63,110 bases of DNA. It comes from Trebouxia sp. TZW2008. Lineage: Eukaryota; Chlorophyta; Trebouxiophyceae; Trebouxiales; Trebouxiaceae. The notes under the pieces are model-generated. The model was not told where the DNA came from and did no database searches. It worked only from the letters and a program-made list of their open reading frames with translations. The position numbers were made by a program, and so were the translations under genes. The DNA is taken from NCBI GenBank assembly GCA_002118135.1, contig BDIU01000408.1, positions 1 through 63,110 on the forward strand, read 5' to 3'. This document shows, piece by piece, positions 11,564-22,536 of the stretch. How positions within the stretch are numbered: the first letter of the stretch is position 1; every line of letters starts with the position of its first letter.

Positions 11564-11752
11564 CAGCAACAATACCAGCCAACTAAGGATGGTTATATCG
11601 ATGTCTATATCAACACACGCAAATGTATCAAGTTGTATGCTCATGGCTCAGACACCTATTGCGCAAACATGAACAACATATATCAGAAGATTTCTGGTAG
11701 TAGCATGGCTTGTCCTATTATGGCTGCAGTTGTTGCTCAGTATCTGCAATAA
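11564..11752 (+). pseudogene. Subtilase C-terminal fragment
   Basis: A 62-residue open frame after an in-frame stop. It contains KCIKLYAHGSD followed by SGSSMACPIMAAVVA and then the stop. This matches the region around the catalytic serine of S8 subtilisin-like proteases (GTSMAxPxVAG), including the preceding 'C-x-x-x-x-A-x-G-S' strand of the proteinase K branch. The Asp and His parts of the triad are not seen upstream, where a short tandem repeat of CAG/ACAGC type begins. It is therefore a remnant or one exon of a lost gene. Confidence 0.6.
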
Positions 11753-12040
11753 AATTAGTCATTGACATATGACGTAACAGACACCCTGTACAGATCACAT
11801 GTCTTTGGCGACCACGAGCAAGCACAGCCGTTGTGGTGCATGTAGAACAGTCTATGTAATTGCTCATGATCACTGGACACCAGTCTCTATAGTGTCATGC
11901 TGTTGGACTGGGAGTGTGAACAGACTCTTGTAGCCAATCTCTGTGGAGTATGATTTGTCATTCGAGATCCATACCACATATTCATATGCAGTGCAGGCTA
12001 AACAATCTAAGAGTTGCCGTGAACATGCACAAATAGCCTA
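11717..12040 (-). pseudogene. Cys-rich broken exon pair, unknown family
   Basis: On the minus strand about 55 protein-like residues (containing EYVVWISNDKSYSTEIGYKS) run to a stop near 11873. An overlapping frame (DWCPVIMSNYIDCSTC ... ICTGC) continues towards 11717. The paired C-x2-C motifs resemble a small zinc-binding module. The change of frame without clear splice signals suggests decay. Its 3' end overlaps the subtilase fragment on the other strand. Confidence 0.3.
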
Positions 12041-12202
12041 CAGATGCCTATTGGTTGCAACAACAGTCTAGACAGATCTGCATTGAGCTGTAATCATGAC
12101 TAGAGCAAAACAAACTAGAATGACTAGCAGGTAGGCGTTACTTGTTAGCTTGTGCTCTGCCCTTCCAATGGCTATGCATCTGTGGGTTGAACATCAAATC
12201 AT

Positions 12203-12886
12203 ATGAGCTACTCTGACCTACCAAAGTCTATAATTGACATCACAATCACAGAGCATGTTGCTGTGGATGATGAGGATGAAGAGAAAGATGAGCTTCTCAG
12301 CCTTTGTTCTTATGTTGATGGTGTGATTAGTCACCTGCAGAAGCAAGTGGAGACTCTGAAGTCATACCAAAGACAGCCCAGGATTCTATTGAGGCCAATT
12401 GCGCTGTTCAAAGCAGGATTGTAGACATGTATGATGTTTGTGCATACGTGCATGTGAACAAGGCAACTCTCACACTGACACAAGAGGACACCCCGTTGCC
12501 AAGATCAACAAAGTTGCGTTGTCAACTCTTGCTGGCCACTTGTGCAGTCTTTGCCCAGAAACTTTTGCATAGGTCCAGCTACACATCAGGGTACAGACTG
12601 CAGGTGCATGTACACCTTGCTGCAAGAGCTGAGACATACTGGAGCACAGACCCCTGCTTTAGCTATGCTTGTTGAGCCTTTATTGCCAAAGGCTTGGAGA
12701 AAAGAGCTGGACAAGCAGAAGACGCTGAAAGATGATGTGGATACTGACCTGTACGCAGTGAACATTGCTGAACAAGATCTAGCACAAGCCTCTGAAGAGG
12801 AGGGCTCACCTGTTGGGGATGACTTTGCGATGCCTGAAGACCCTGAAATGGCAAAGTTGTCCCTCCAGGTGCACAAGATCCCATGA
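12203..12886 (+). pseudogene. Frameshifted copy of the 37-kb orphan gene
   Basis: Three consecutive frames translate to segments that align, in order, with the protein encoded at 37022-38077. The shared blocks are KLRCQLLLATCAVFAQKLLH, SYTSGYR, LVEPLLP and D(I/V)(E/D)TDLY, and both have an acidic EEEGS stretch. Frame changes fall near 12380 and 12600, and the similarity ends at a stop before the last ~80 residues of the intact copy. It is therefore a diverged, truncated relic or an ancient duplicate. Short introns at the two breaks are less likely, because no good donor-acceptor pair fits. Confidence 0.75.
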
Positions 12887-13065
12887 CATCGCTGGATAGA
12901 TCGATTGTAAGACTTTGCGTTGTTCAGAACATTTAGACTCCAACATTCGATGCCAGCAGGCAAGGCTTTGATGCGCGATGGAGGACGAGCAAAAACTGTT
13001 TTGATGCACGTCATAGTGTTGCTGAACGGTCTGTTGTCAGTGAACAATTGTAAGTGTGAGATATT

Positions 13066-13519
13066 GACAACTTACAAATTTTCAAAAGTGTCATAGCATG
13101 GCATCATTGTTCGCTTTGAAGACGAAACGTCTCGCAATCGACATCGATGTCGATCATCGCCAAATCACGGCAAGCGCTGCCGTATCAATGATACTCAGCC
13201 GTTTGCTTTCGTGTTTGGACTCGACGGACTCGCCCTTATAGCATCAGAGAGACAATTTGTGGTGTGGCTTTCTTACCAAACGCAAGTCAACTGTGACAAC
13301 TTACAAATTTTGAAAAGTGTCATAGCATGGCATCGTTGTTCGCTTTGAAGACGAAACGTCTCGCAATCGACATCGATGTCGATCATCGCCAAATCACGGC
13401 AAACGCTGTCGTATCAACGATACTCAGCCGTTTGCTTTCTTCTTTGGACTCAACGGACTCGCCCTTGTAGCATCGGAGAGACAATTTGAGGTGTGGCTTT
13501 CATACCAAACGCAAGTCAT
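13066..13519. repeat. 229-bp tandem duplication with central palindrome
   Basis: Copy 1 runs 13066-13294 and copy 2 from 13295 to about 13519, nearly identical. Each holds a perfect 18-base palindrome ATCGACATCGATGTCGAT (13137-13154 and 13366-13383). A more diverged relative with CTCGCAATGACATTTGATGT lies near 14725-14760. The stretch is rich in CpG compared with its surroundings. Confidence 0.85.
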
Positions 13520-13806
13520 GTATGCAAATCGAGCAAATGTTAGACGGAGGCCCGATGAGGGCCAATGTTTCTGCCAATGTTCTCCAAAGCGCCCTCAATG
13601 TTCGTTTTGTTCCAAAACAGCTGGCATGCGCATGTAGAGCGGCGAGTGGCATGAGTTCAGCAACTTTGATCACTTCCGAGCAGCATTGCTTCACCAGCCG
13701 AGAATCAAGAATCCGACGCAAACTTCCAAGCTCGGTCAACTATCAAGCTTGAGGCATGGCTCGATCTTTGCGGTGAAAAAAAAATGAACAAAGAGATTTT
13801 GTCAAA

Positions 13807-14112
13807 GTGCCTCGCTCGGCGCGATCGAAGTTCTGTGAGATAGAATCCGCGTACTACGTGCAGTGCTGCATCATCGAACAACATTCTGTTATGGAAAATG
13901 TTGAGCTATGCACCATACTTTGCTTTGACGAGCTACGAGCGAAACACTTCTTCGACGACGAAAGCGCCGATGACACCAACTTGCCTGTGACTGCTACATT
14001 GCAAGGCAACACCATCCTTACGTCTCATTTGCGCAGCGTGGTCGACGGCAACAAGCTTTTGCTTGACATCCAAACACTTTATGGCACCTACATCTTTTTT
14101 GGCGAAGTATAG
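13807..14112 (+). CDS. Hypothetical protein fragment
   Basis: An open frame of about 101 codons with protein-like composition (an acidic FDDESADD stretch and a DIQTLYGTYIFFGEV end). The displayed first residue comes from a non-ATG codon. A real start may be the internal ATG at about residue 29, or an upstream exon may exist. The preceding 13.5-13.8 kb has competing frames on both strands, one of which carries a C-x-C-x6-C-x2-C cluster, and cannot be assigned. No family is recognised. Confidence 0.35.
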   Translation: MPRSARSKFCEIESAYYVQCCIIEQHSVMENVELCTILCFDELRAKHFFDDESADDTNLPVTATLQGNTILTSHLRSVVDGNKLLLDIQTLYGTYIFFGEV

Positions 14113-14933
14113 TTTATTGAGAGCTACGTTAGTATGGGGACGCCTGAGCACCTTCCACTTGCATGCAATCAGTTATACTTGTTGCGCAAGGCGCGTGAAC
14201 TTCAGAGCATGCTTTGATGCCCAGCACGGCTCATGCTAGACACACTGTGTGTCACACTTACTTTCAAGGTTGAGATATTTGTTTGATCAGTTGACAGTGC
14301 TGCACTGGCGGTGCTGCACCGGATCCAACAACTCGCAGCCGATCGAACAGTGATCGCAGCTACAACGATACACTGCACTCAGTTGGGTTTAGATTTCAAT
14401 GATGCGGTCAGAGGCGGCCAAACTGTCTGATGTTGCTTCGTTTCATGATTGACAGCCAAAGTACACACAAGCTGTCTTGCATGCATGCTAGCGCATTTTT
14501 GAAAGGTCGTGTACCTTGTTCAGCTGTTCTTACGTCTAATGATAACTTTCCTGTAATTTTGAAAAGCTCCAAAAAGCTATGACGATCTGAAAAAATTTTG
14601 GGGACCGATTTTTGGAGATTTCAAATGTTATGAATTTTCCGGGAGGCAGTCTGATGTGTGGTTTTCACACCCAAAATGATCAAAAAGTGAAGTTGTTGTG
14701 TTAGCTGATCTTACACCGTCAAACGTGTCTCGCAATGACATTTGATGTTATGACTCATCACAGCAGCTTCCGGCAGCTTCCAAGCCACTTAGAGCCGGGC
14801 TGCATGCGCATATAGAACGTGCTTGTTTGAACTTGAGCACCGGTCAAACTTCATAGCTGCATTACATGTTTCAGCGCTAAGTGCCTGACGAACAGCTTAC
14901 TGTAGCAGCTCAGCGGTCACGCAAAGAAGGACA

Positions 14934-15302
14934 TTGGATGTTTCAAAGGTTGCGTCCGCGACTGAGAGATTGATAGCCTTCGAGAACAGGTTCAAAGGTC
15001 GGCATGCCGAAGAGCATGCTCTAGACTGTGGTCTTGATGAGCGCGACCTGCATCAGAGCCGGGTCGATGAGACTTACAGTGACTTCGAGGAGAACACAAT
15101 AAAAGCTTTCGATCATTTCTGCCGACGCTGGGTTGTGTTCTGCAAAGAGAAGGCTTATAGCATGTTTGACACCAAGGCAAAGACAGGTGCGGAGTTTCTT
15201 CAGTTCGAGCGAGAGCGACACTCGAACCCCGGGAAGAACATCGAGATATATCTCAATCAGTTCAGAAAGCTCTGCACGATTCGGGGTCGTCCGCACAAGT
15301 GA
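14934..15302 (+). pseudogene. Tyrosine-recombinase-like N-terminal domain
   Basis: An open frame of about 122 codons, CpG-rich and strongly protein-like. The segment from TIKAFDHFCRRWVVFCKEK to about EFLQFERER resembles the helical core-binding domain (SAM-like) that precedes the catalytic domain in Crypton-type and other tyrosine recombinases, which often read 'T-x-K-A-Y ... W-x-x-F-C-x-x-x-G/A ... F-L'. The frame ends exactly where the family A satellite begins, at an AAGTGAGCC that could also serve as a splice donor. The catalytic half is missing here. A fragment at 16.07-16.31 kb may be its far end. The assignment rests on pattern only. Confidence 0.4.
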
Positions 15303-15329
15303 GCCTCTGGGCTGCACATCATGTCAAAC

Positions 15330-15990
15330 TGACAGTCTCTTAGTCATTGCTTCTGTTGAGCCCTAGTAGTCAGCCTTACAGCATTCATTAGGGACATTAG
15401 CGTGAAGTACAGCTGCGAGCTCATTTCTGCAGACTATCGTCTGATACAGTCCGCAAAAATGATCTTTGGGGCTGTGCACCATGTTGAAGCTGAGAGCACA
15501 TGTCAAGCTGACATTGTCTTAGTCATTGTTTCTGTTTAGCCCTAGTCAGCACTACAGCATACATTGGGGACAGTAGCATCGAGTATGCTCAGCTGTGAGC
15601 TCATCTCTGCAGACTACCCCTTGACACAGTCCGCAGAAATGATTTTGTGGGTTGTACACCCTGTTGAAGCTGAGAGCAGATGTCAAGCTGACGCTGTCTC
15701 AGTCATTGTTCTTCTCTGGCCGCATTCAGCACTACAGCATTCATCATTGGGGCTATTGCCGTTGAGTACAGCTGTGAGCTCATCTCTCCAGAGTATCGCT
15801 TGACACAGTCCGCAGAAACGATCTTCTGGGCTGTGCACCATGTTGAAGCTGAGAGCACATGTCAAGCTGACAGTGTCTCAGTCATTGTTCTTGCCTAGCC
15901 GTAGTCACCACATTGGGGATATCAGCGTCGAGTATAGCTGTGAGCCCAGATCTGCAGACTGTTGCTTGTCACCGTCCGCACAAATCTCTG
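15330..15990 (-). repeat. Family A ~180-bp satellite, inverted array
   Basis: Three to four units with a period of 180 bp (a TGTTGAAGCTGAGAGCA landmark at about 15481, 15661 and 15840). Units contain GAGCTCAT, TCTGCAGACTA and CAGTCCGCA. They are the reverse complement of the large array at 53.8-57.2 kb, so the two arrays face each other in the two arms. Confidence 0.9.
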
Positions 15991-16071
15991 TGAAGTCGTT
16001 TTGCATGTTGCATAATATCAGTAATTATAACGTGCCATACACCTCAGCTTTGTGCCGCTATGTAGCCGATT

Positions 16072-16311
16072 TTGCATCCTCCAAAATGTGGCTTTGATAT
16101 CCTCTGCTTGGTGCTTTCTAGGACTGCTGACAGATTAGCCAAGTCCTCCAAGATGTCCAAACACTCAATGAAATGCTCAGACCCTCGAACCCAGACACAA
16201 AAGGACATTGATCAACAGTCTCATGGCCGTTGCAACTCAAATTCAGTGGATTGGCTGCCTATACCGCAAAAAAATTTTACTCGAATTTTGTCCATGAGCA
16301 AGCACCATTAG
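16072..16311 (+). pseudogene. Possible tyrosine-recombinase C-terminal relic
   Basis: The frame ends in a segment reading HGRCNSNSVDWLPIPQKNF then TRILSM. It resembles the end of Crypton-like recombinases, where a G-R-W-N motif is followed about 10-12 residues later by a Tyr-Leu and a Pro-x-x-x-x-R stretch. Here the usual Trp is Cys and the expected catalytic Tyr is absent, so it would be a decayed, slightly deleted relic. It lies downstream of the N-terminal-like piece, beyond the satellite array. Evidence is motif-level only. Confidence 0.25.
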
Positions 16312-16984
16312 ACACAGCGTAGAGGCAGTTTGCTTTTGACTGCAAGGCTGGTTTGCCAACTTTGCCTGGCCAAAGAGCAAGGCGGCTTCAATGATGCAAC
16401 AGTGACTTCAGGCCAATTCAAGGCAGCTTTAGGCATATGCCATGACTGCTCGAAGCAAAGCCTGGGTGAGAGTCAGTGATAGGCAAGTCCTCCAGTAGCC
16501 AAGCCAGAGCCCAACACGAGCAGCAGCAGCTGTTGCTTCCTTGATCAAGTTGGTGTAGAAAATTTCAAGAATTTATGTGCCTTGAATGCATAATCATGAC
16601 AGGCTGGCATTACAACCGTTGTGTTGTGTTTCACATGTTGAGAGCCTTAGCTTCAAACACTTGACATGCAGAAAGCTGATCAATGGTTTGTTCAAGGCAC
16701 ATTCACGAAGCTGCAAAGCAACTGCTGAAAACATGGTGATGTGCATTCACATAAGCTTGTAAAACACGAGGCTTGCATGAGGATAGGCCTAGAAAGAATT
16801 GATAATCACAAACACCGGCTTAAGCATATGCTGTTGACAAATGTCTAGTGGTAATAGACAAATCGTCATTGTGCAAAGGCTGAGGGCTGGCATAGCAAAG
16901 ACAAAATGTTCTATTAAATGTACATGTACAGCCTGCACATGGACGTGACACTAATCTTACAAAGCACGCGTAGGTGTATTGACT
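16312..16984. other. Intergenic stretch without recognisable features
   Basis: No long open frame, repeat unit or RNA gene was recognised in these ~670 bases between the recombinase-like relic and the convergent end of the MYND gene. Confidence 0.5.
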
Positions 16985-18022
16985 CTAATGTTGGCAGACA
17001 CAACGATGCTTATGACTTGGCCAATCAGCCTTTTGACAAGCTTTGCCACAGTAATACACACTCTTGCACCCGTTGCACCGCCTCCTTTGAAATGCAACCT
17101 GATGACACTTGGCGCAGGACACTGTTCTGACCTTTGTACCGGTCATTGTACCATTCAGCAAAGCAGTAAAGACTGGAGCTGGTGCATTGGAGAAGTGTGA
17201 GTGGTTCTCCTCAGTCACCCATTGCAGTGTAGGCTTTGCAGGCCAACAATGGCCAGGCCGAGGTATCCTATCCCGGATGTCAAGACTCAAAGCTATAGTA
17301 CTCTGATGAGTAGCTGGCTCATATGACATCAAGACTGCCTTGCCCCAGTATACAGTCGGCTTCACATCGCTGCTTTTGCCTATGCGGAACCCGCAGGTTT
17401 GATTCTTTTTGTCGCCGATAAGCAAAACGTGCCTGCCGCCGTACTTATGATAGAGGTAGTACGCATTGATCTGACTTGCGCCCAGCAACTTTGCTGCCGG
17501 TGCCCAGTCGTCTTCTCTGGCACCTTCTGCGATTGCAGCAGCTGCCAAGCCAAGATCAACCAATGCTTGAAGTTCTGAGGCTTCAGGGACTTCCGGTGCT
17601 TCAGGCAACTTGCTCCTTGTGACTTTCTTTTCATAAGGGTCTATGAGAATACAAGGAATCCTGCAAGAGCAACGCCAGTATTCCAACCACTGCACAGAGA
17701 GCAAGTCAATAGTAATGCAGCTCAAAAGCTTACTCGCGGCGTACGGCCATGCTCAGGTTTCTGCTGTTGTCGGGTCTCTGCTGCTGTCAGCTTACTGACG
17801 TTGTCGGCTTTTTGCTTTCGTCATGATTCTGTCGTTTGCTGACATGCCAGAAAAGCGCAGCAACAATCGCTTGAAAAGTTCTCGTGGCATCGTTCCTAGT
17901 TCTGCATTCAGTTCCTCCATGTCTCTTGCCGCTTGTACATTCAAAAGCGTCCCGGGGACTACAGCAGGGCCAATGGCGTCTGTGCGGAAGTGCGAGGATT
18001 TGTATTCTGCCGTGCATCTCAA
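16985..18022 (-). CDS. MYND zinc-finger protein (two exons)
   Basis: Exon 1 is 18022-17796, the intron 17795-17661 (135 nt, GTAAGC...TTGCAG) and exon 2 17660-16985. The join keeps the frame and gives 300 residues. The C-terminal ~45 residues form a MYND finger: C-x2-C pairs in CAKC and CNGC, then YYCGKACQKADW, H and a final Cys, the classical spacing. MYND fingers usually bind proline-rich peptides in partner proteins, often in chromatin or signalling complexes. The rest is unassigned: exon 1 has a helical MEELNAELGTMPRELFKRLL stretch, and the centre carries a YWGKAVLMSYEP segment. It is intact, CpG-rich and one of the best-supported genes here. Confidence 0.8.
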
Positions 18023-18189
18023 TGATTCTAAACGGTGCTTTGGAGGATGAGCACGATTTCTTCAAGAAAAACTGGAATCAACTTCTCAAATCGATTTTAC
18101 GCTTGAACCAATGTCGGGAGGAGATGAAACGATTTGCAGGAGAACTCCGATCGCAAATGCTTATGAATTTCTCACTTGTCTCATTGCAG

Positions 18190-18324
18190 GTCCAGAAGAC
18201 TACTGCTGCACAGAGGTTTCAGCTTTCAGGCAAATTTAGACTCAGACTGTCCGTTAGGCGGGATCAGAACCAACAAGGGCAGCAAAGGCTGACGTTCAAG
18301 ATCAAGGAGGCTACACCTGACTAG
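18190..18324 (+). pseudogene. Orphan last exon related to the 52-kb gene
   Basis: A TTGCAG acceptor is followed by 44 codons and a stop. The peptide (VQK...F...Q-N-Q-Q-G-Q-Q-R-L-T-F-K-I-K-E-A) aligns along its whole length with the last exon of the gene at 52802-52027 (VQK...F...Q-Q-G-K-G-R-L-A-F-T-I-K-Q-A), including the exon start. Instead of the earlier exons, a family C repeat (GAGGAGATGAAACGATTT) and the divergent MYND gene lie upstream. The exon therefore appears cut off from its gene. Confidence 0.65.
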
Positions 18325-18839
18325 CTCAAGCTGGCAGCAATATTGTTGCTCAGCGATGCGCGTTGCAACAGATATGTTGCAACTACGTTAGGGCAAGTGT
18401 CTCCATGCATGGCTTCAAGTTTGCAACAGTAACCTGCTTTTGTACAATTGTACCAACATTGTTTTTGTACAATGTGCCACATTTTGTTTCGAATTTCATT
18501 TGTGCATCACATCCATACCTGAACTGACATACAAATCAGCGTTTTCTCAGCACCTCTCGAGCCCGTCAAGAAGAGTTGGTACATGCGCCCAGTCATTTGC
18601 TGCAATCTGTGCTGCCATGTCTTGGGCATGCAACCTCCAGTGCTGTCTGTGCTGCCAATATGTGTATATGAACTTTGTTACGCTGCAGTGACCGCCATTT
18701 GATCAACTTGTAAGTCCGCCAATGTATGCACTAGATTGGCCATGTCAGACAAGCAGCTGAACCTGTTGGTCCTAGCCATCAATCTCTGCTGCTGCTGCAA
18801 TGCATTCAAGCAGAGACAGAAGACAGATGTCTTTTTGCT

Positions 18840-19650
18840 GCCTATCATGAACAGCGCATTCATCAGTTGATGTTGTGTTTCGACCATGTTGTGTCAGTCG
18901 ACAGCCACCATATGCAGCAATGATGTGCTGCACATGTGAGCGCTGCAACTCAATCCGGTTCACATCGGTCATAGGGCTTGTGTAGTTGGTCATCTGGAAT
19001 CTGCAGCACATTGCGCCATCAATGATATCTTCTGAGCATACTCACTTGTGCTTGCTTTGGTACTATACACATCTGAGCGCTGTACCGGGTCCCAGTGCGC
19101 ATCACTAAGAAGGTCTGTAGCATCACGTGATGATTTGGAATGCGCAGGATATCCATCATCAGCTGATTGTCTCAGTCAGCACATGCAGCAAGTGCCACTG
19201 CATCAAGCACCCAGATCGACTTGCATTGTTGTCATACAACTCTGAGGGCCGCACTGGGCAGATGTGCTGTGGCTGCAGTGCGCATCAGTCACAAGGCCTA
19301 TCTGCAGCTGATAGCTGGGCTGAGCAGCTGATCATCGGTTGTTGATGTTTTGTGGGCATGCTCATTTGTGCTTGCATTGGGACAACGCTCATCTGAGCGC
19401 TGTACAGGAGCCTGAGAACATATGCTGTGGTTCAAGTGCACATCAGTGACCATGTCTGTAGCGTCATATGAAGGAGTGATTGCTGATACAGAACTTGTTA
19501 TAATTTGCCACCGTGCTGTAGCATGTAGCAGCTACCATACGCAGCACGTGTCACAACATCAAGTGTCTAGAAATGCTTGCATTGGTGTCATGCACATTTG
19601 CGCGCTGTGATGGCAACGGGCACATTTGCTGCTGAGGTCCCAGTGCACTA
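18840..19650. repeat. Family B satellite array
   Basis: About four diverged units with the TTGTGCTTGCxTTGGT and CACATCTGAGCGCTGTA landmarks. Parts are very close to the 9.9-10.3 kb array (for example the AGAAGGTCTGTAGCATCACG segment in both), implying a common or recently copied source. Confidence 0.8.
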
Positions 19651-20374
19651 CAACCACATAGTGTCATACATGTGTGTGTGGACGCACAAAATTGGAAACA
19701 CCAAACGTACTTGAAACAAATGTTGTGATATTTATGCACTATTTGTTTCAAATTTTCTCAATCCGCAAGTAACTTTGAACAATCCCAGCGACATATTTTA
19801 GACAGTCAGACTTTCTAATCATTGATTTCAGTAGTTGTTTGATCTCAAATCCCATGACCTAGTCACCTTGTTAGCTTGGTGTGACTTCAGTGCCCTTTGG
19901 GGATAAACAGCAACACAAGTGTGATCAGGCTAGATTTGCTTTGTGCACATATGCATGACATGTCCAAAGAGCGTTATATGCACTGTCAGGACAGACACAA
20001 GATTTGCTTGCCAACGGCAAGGATAGAAAGACACAACAGCTCAGGAGTGTTTGAATACATGTGTTCTGGGCAAGCGCAACAGCAGGCTTGTCTTCTTTGG
20101 AACAGATGGCAACAACAGCTGCAACGTGTTGACGTACTGTCTCATCATTGTATCTATCTGGCTGGTGTCACCGGCAGTCGCCTGATGGAATCACAGGGCT
20201 GTTTTTAGGGGGCAAAGCTGCCTCTTGAGTGATCCAGCTTATTGTTTGCACAAGCTAGTCACAATTGCAGATGCAGCTACAGCTGACGGCAGGTAGCAAC
20301 TGCAACTGCGTTCAGACCGTCCTTGTGGTCGTCATGACACGCCTGTTTTGCGAAACATAGCGTTCCTCTTCTTG

Positions 20375-20392
20375 GCATTCGAATTCGAATGC
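20375..20392. repeat. Perfect 18-base palindrome upstream of a gene
   Basis: GCATTCGAATTCGAATGC is its own reverse complement and lies about 75-95 bases before the start codon of the following gene. A dimeric regulator could bind it; this is inference from symmetry and position. Confidence 0.4.
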
Positions 20393-20450
20393 CGTCAAGT
20401 TTCGGCAGCAGCACGCATCCTGTTGCGTTTTGGTCTGGACAGTGTGAATC

Positions 20451-21321
20451 ATGACGCTTTGCGCAGTCATGAATGCCGACACACCATATTCAAAAACACC
20501 TGGACTGGCCACTCTGTTCGAAAAACGGGGCATGAGCTCAGACTTACTTGAGAAGCTGTTGGAGAACGCTGACGCTCACGTGCAATCTGACTTTCTGATA
20601 TACTTGTACCACAATGGAGGTCCAGCTGAGGCTGATCTTGCCAACTTCGCGTCCCTCGCGACCGCACAGTCATACAAGGGACATGAGAGTTACGACAAGA
20701 GCTATAGCTTGCACATTCCGTGCCAGCATGACAGATGTGACAAGCGCATGTCAGAGCGCCATGTTCTGCACATCACAGAGGCAGACAAGCTTCAGATATT
20801 TCTGAAGTGTCTGCATTCGCAACCATCGAACCCAAACCGGGAGGAACCCTTGCTGATCACAGATAGGCGGCACGTCTTTGCAAAGGCAAACACAACATTG
20901 CTACTGGAGGTTCAGATGGATGAGTTTCCGTATCAGGCAACGACCCAGATCTTTGACTTTGTAGTCAGCGAGATCAGCAAGGCGTTCTTACGCCGATACA
21001 ACAAGCCAGCATACAGATATACAAAGTCAATATACCATGCAGAGACCTGGAATGAAGGAAAGTATGGCTTCATAGTCATTGGGTGAGCTGACTCCGTGGC
21101 TTGGCTGATGATTTTGTAAGAGTCGCGCGGGAACAACGGTGTCTAGAGGCACTGAGTGCAAGCTGACATTTTGTGGCAATGATTGTAGGAAGGAAGAAGT
21201 GCCATTGGCTGACCTGGAAGCAGAGCTCCAAGACGCTGTGAATGAAAGAGCTATCATAGTCAACAATGAGATTGGAGGGTATAAAGAGGAAGCCATGTGT
21301 GTGAAAATGGCCAAGAACTAG
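20451..21321 (+). CDS. Two-exon orphan protein
   Basis: Exon 1 is 20451-21082, the intron 21083-21188 (106 nt, GTGAGC...TTGTAG) and exon 2 21189-21321. The spliced frame is open for 254 residues. A second ATG at 20469 is an equally good start. No domain is recognised. Visible features are a C-x4-C pair (CQHDRC), a helical EADKLQIFLKCLHSQ stretch, a mixed alpha/beta-looking centre around LLLEVQMDEFPYQATTQIFD, and a charged C-terminal helix (LADLEAELQDAVNERA) on exon 2. It is CpG-rich with clean splice sites, so I regard it as a real gene of unknown role. Its nearest neighbours are repeats, with no operon-like context. Confidence 0.7.
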
Positions 21322-21869
21322 AGGCCCACAGAAGCAATGGCTTGAGTACAGTCCAAACAGAGAACAGAATCATTAAGGCGTAACGGTCGGCCTTCAGCAT
21401 TGTCACAATGCAAAGTTACAGCTTGCATGATTTTGCTACATTTGATGACTAACATGATGTGCTTGGGCTTGCAATTGTCAGACTTGTGTATTTCTAGATC
21501 ACACACTGCAGCAAAAGCAAGATCTGCTGTAGTAGCTTGCATAGTGACTGCACCTTGTAGGGGCGTTTCAAGACCAATAGCAAACTCGATATATTGACCA
21601 CCAGCTTGATGCCTAGATCAACAGCCAATATGAAGTTTACGAAGCTTACAACTACCTGTTTGCCCTAATCTCACAGAAATTTTTAGGTAAGCACATGCTG
21701 AACATGTCAAAGCTCATCGCTGACTTGCCACAGTGTGCTTCCTGGGCCTGCACAACAGCGATCGTGCCTGCATTTGAAACTTGCTGTGTGTGATGTGTAT
21801 CAGCGACTCAAGTCTATGACAAGCCCTATGATAAAGTGATATCTTAGTCCTGAGTCCACACTTTGGTAT

Positions 21870-22170
21870 CCTTTCCTCAGTCAGCTACACACATGCTCCT
21901 TGATGACACTGCTGTTGTTTGACAAAGTGCTGGATGAAGTCTTAGTTGAAACCTCTTTGAATATGTACTGGGCAGCAGTAACTCTGCACAGCATTCAATG
22001 ATGACATAGCTCAAAGCTAATTGATTTTGGAGGCTACAGAGGACAATTTGCTGATGCAGTCGCTGATGCCTTTGTTCTTGATTTGATGCAGCGAGTATCA
22101 GCCATGACAGAGCAAACATGCAATGCAGCCTGATCATCCTTGCAATGCATCACTGACAACCTTCATGATG
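21870..22170 (+). other. Short exon-like frames, unresolved
   Basis: Two plus-strand frames look coding: one containing FDKVLDEVLVETSLNMYWAA and one containing GGYRGQFADAVADAFVLDLM, separated by a stop and acceptor-like bases. No joined gene could be built with confidence. The surrounding 21322-21869 and 22171-22536 show nothing recognisable. Confidence 0.25.
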
Positions 22171-22536
22171 AGGCTGTCAGCTTGAACTAACAACACAGGT
22201 TCGTCAAACTCTCAAGGTTTGTTGTCTTGCATGCTTTGATATGTGGAAACATTGATAGTGCATCAGGACAGCTGGTTTGGCCATTCTACATTTGCCATGT
22301 CTGCATTAATTCGCAGAACAAGTTTCAACAGAACTGTTCAGTTCTATTTTCAGTACAATGCATGACTGTCTACATGTATTGCAGGATAGCAGCAAGTCAC
22401 ACGAAGCTAGCACCAGGACCACAACAACCCCACAAGTCACAAGAAGCTAGAAAGTACTGACTAAAGGTTGAGTCAGCTCATGTGAGATGTCGCCTTTCTC
22501 AGATGTGGCTCAGCTCAACTGACCAGGAAGCTCGGC

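Noticed and set aside
18440..18691. 83-codon plus-strand frame with many Cys
   Set aside because: No motif, no splice logic and repeat-like composition; adjacent to family B.
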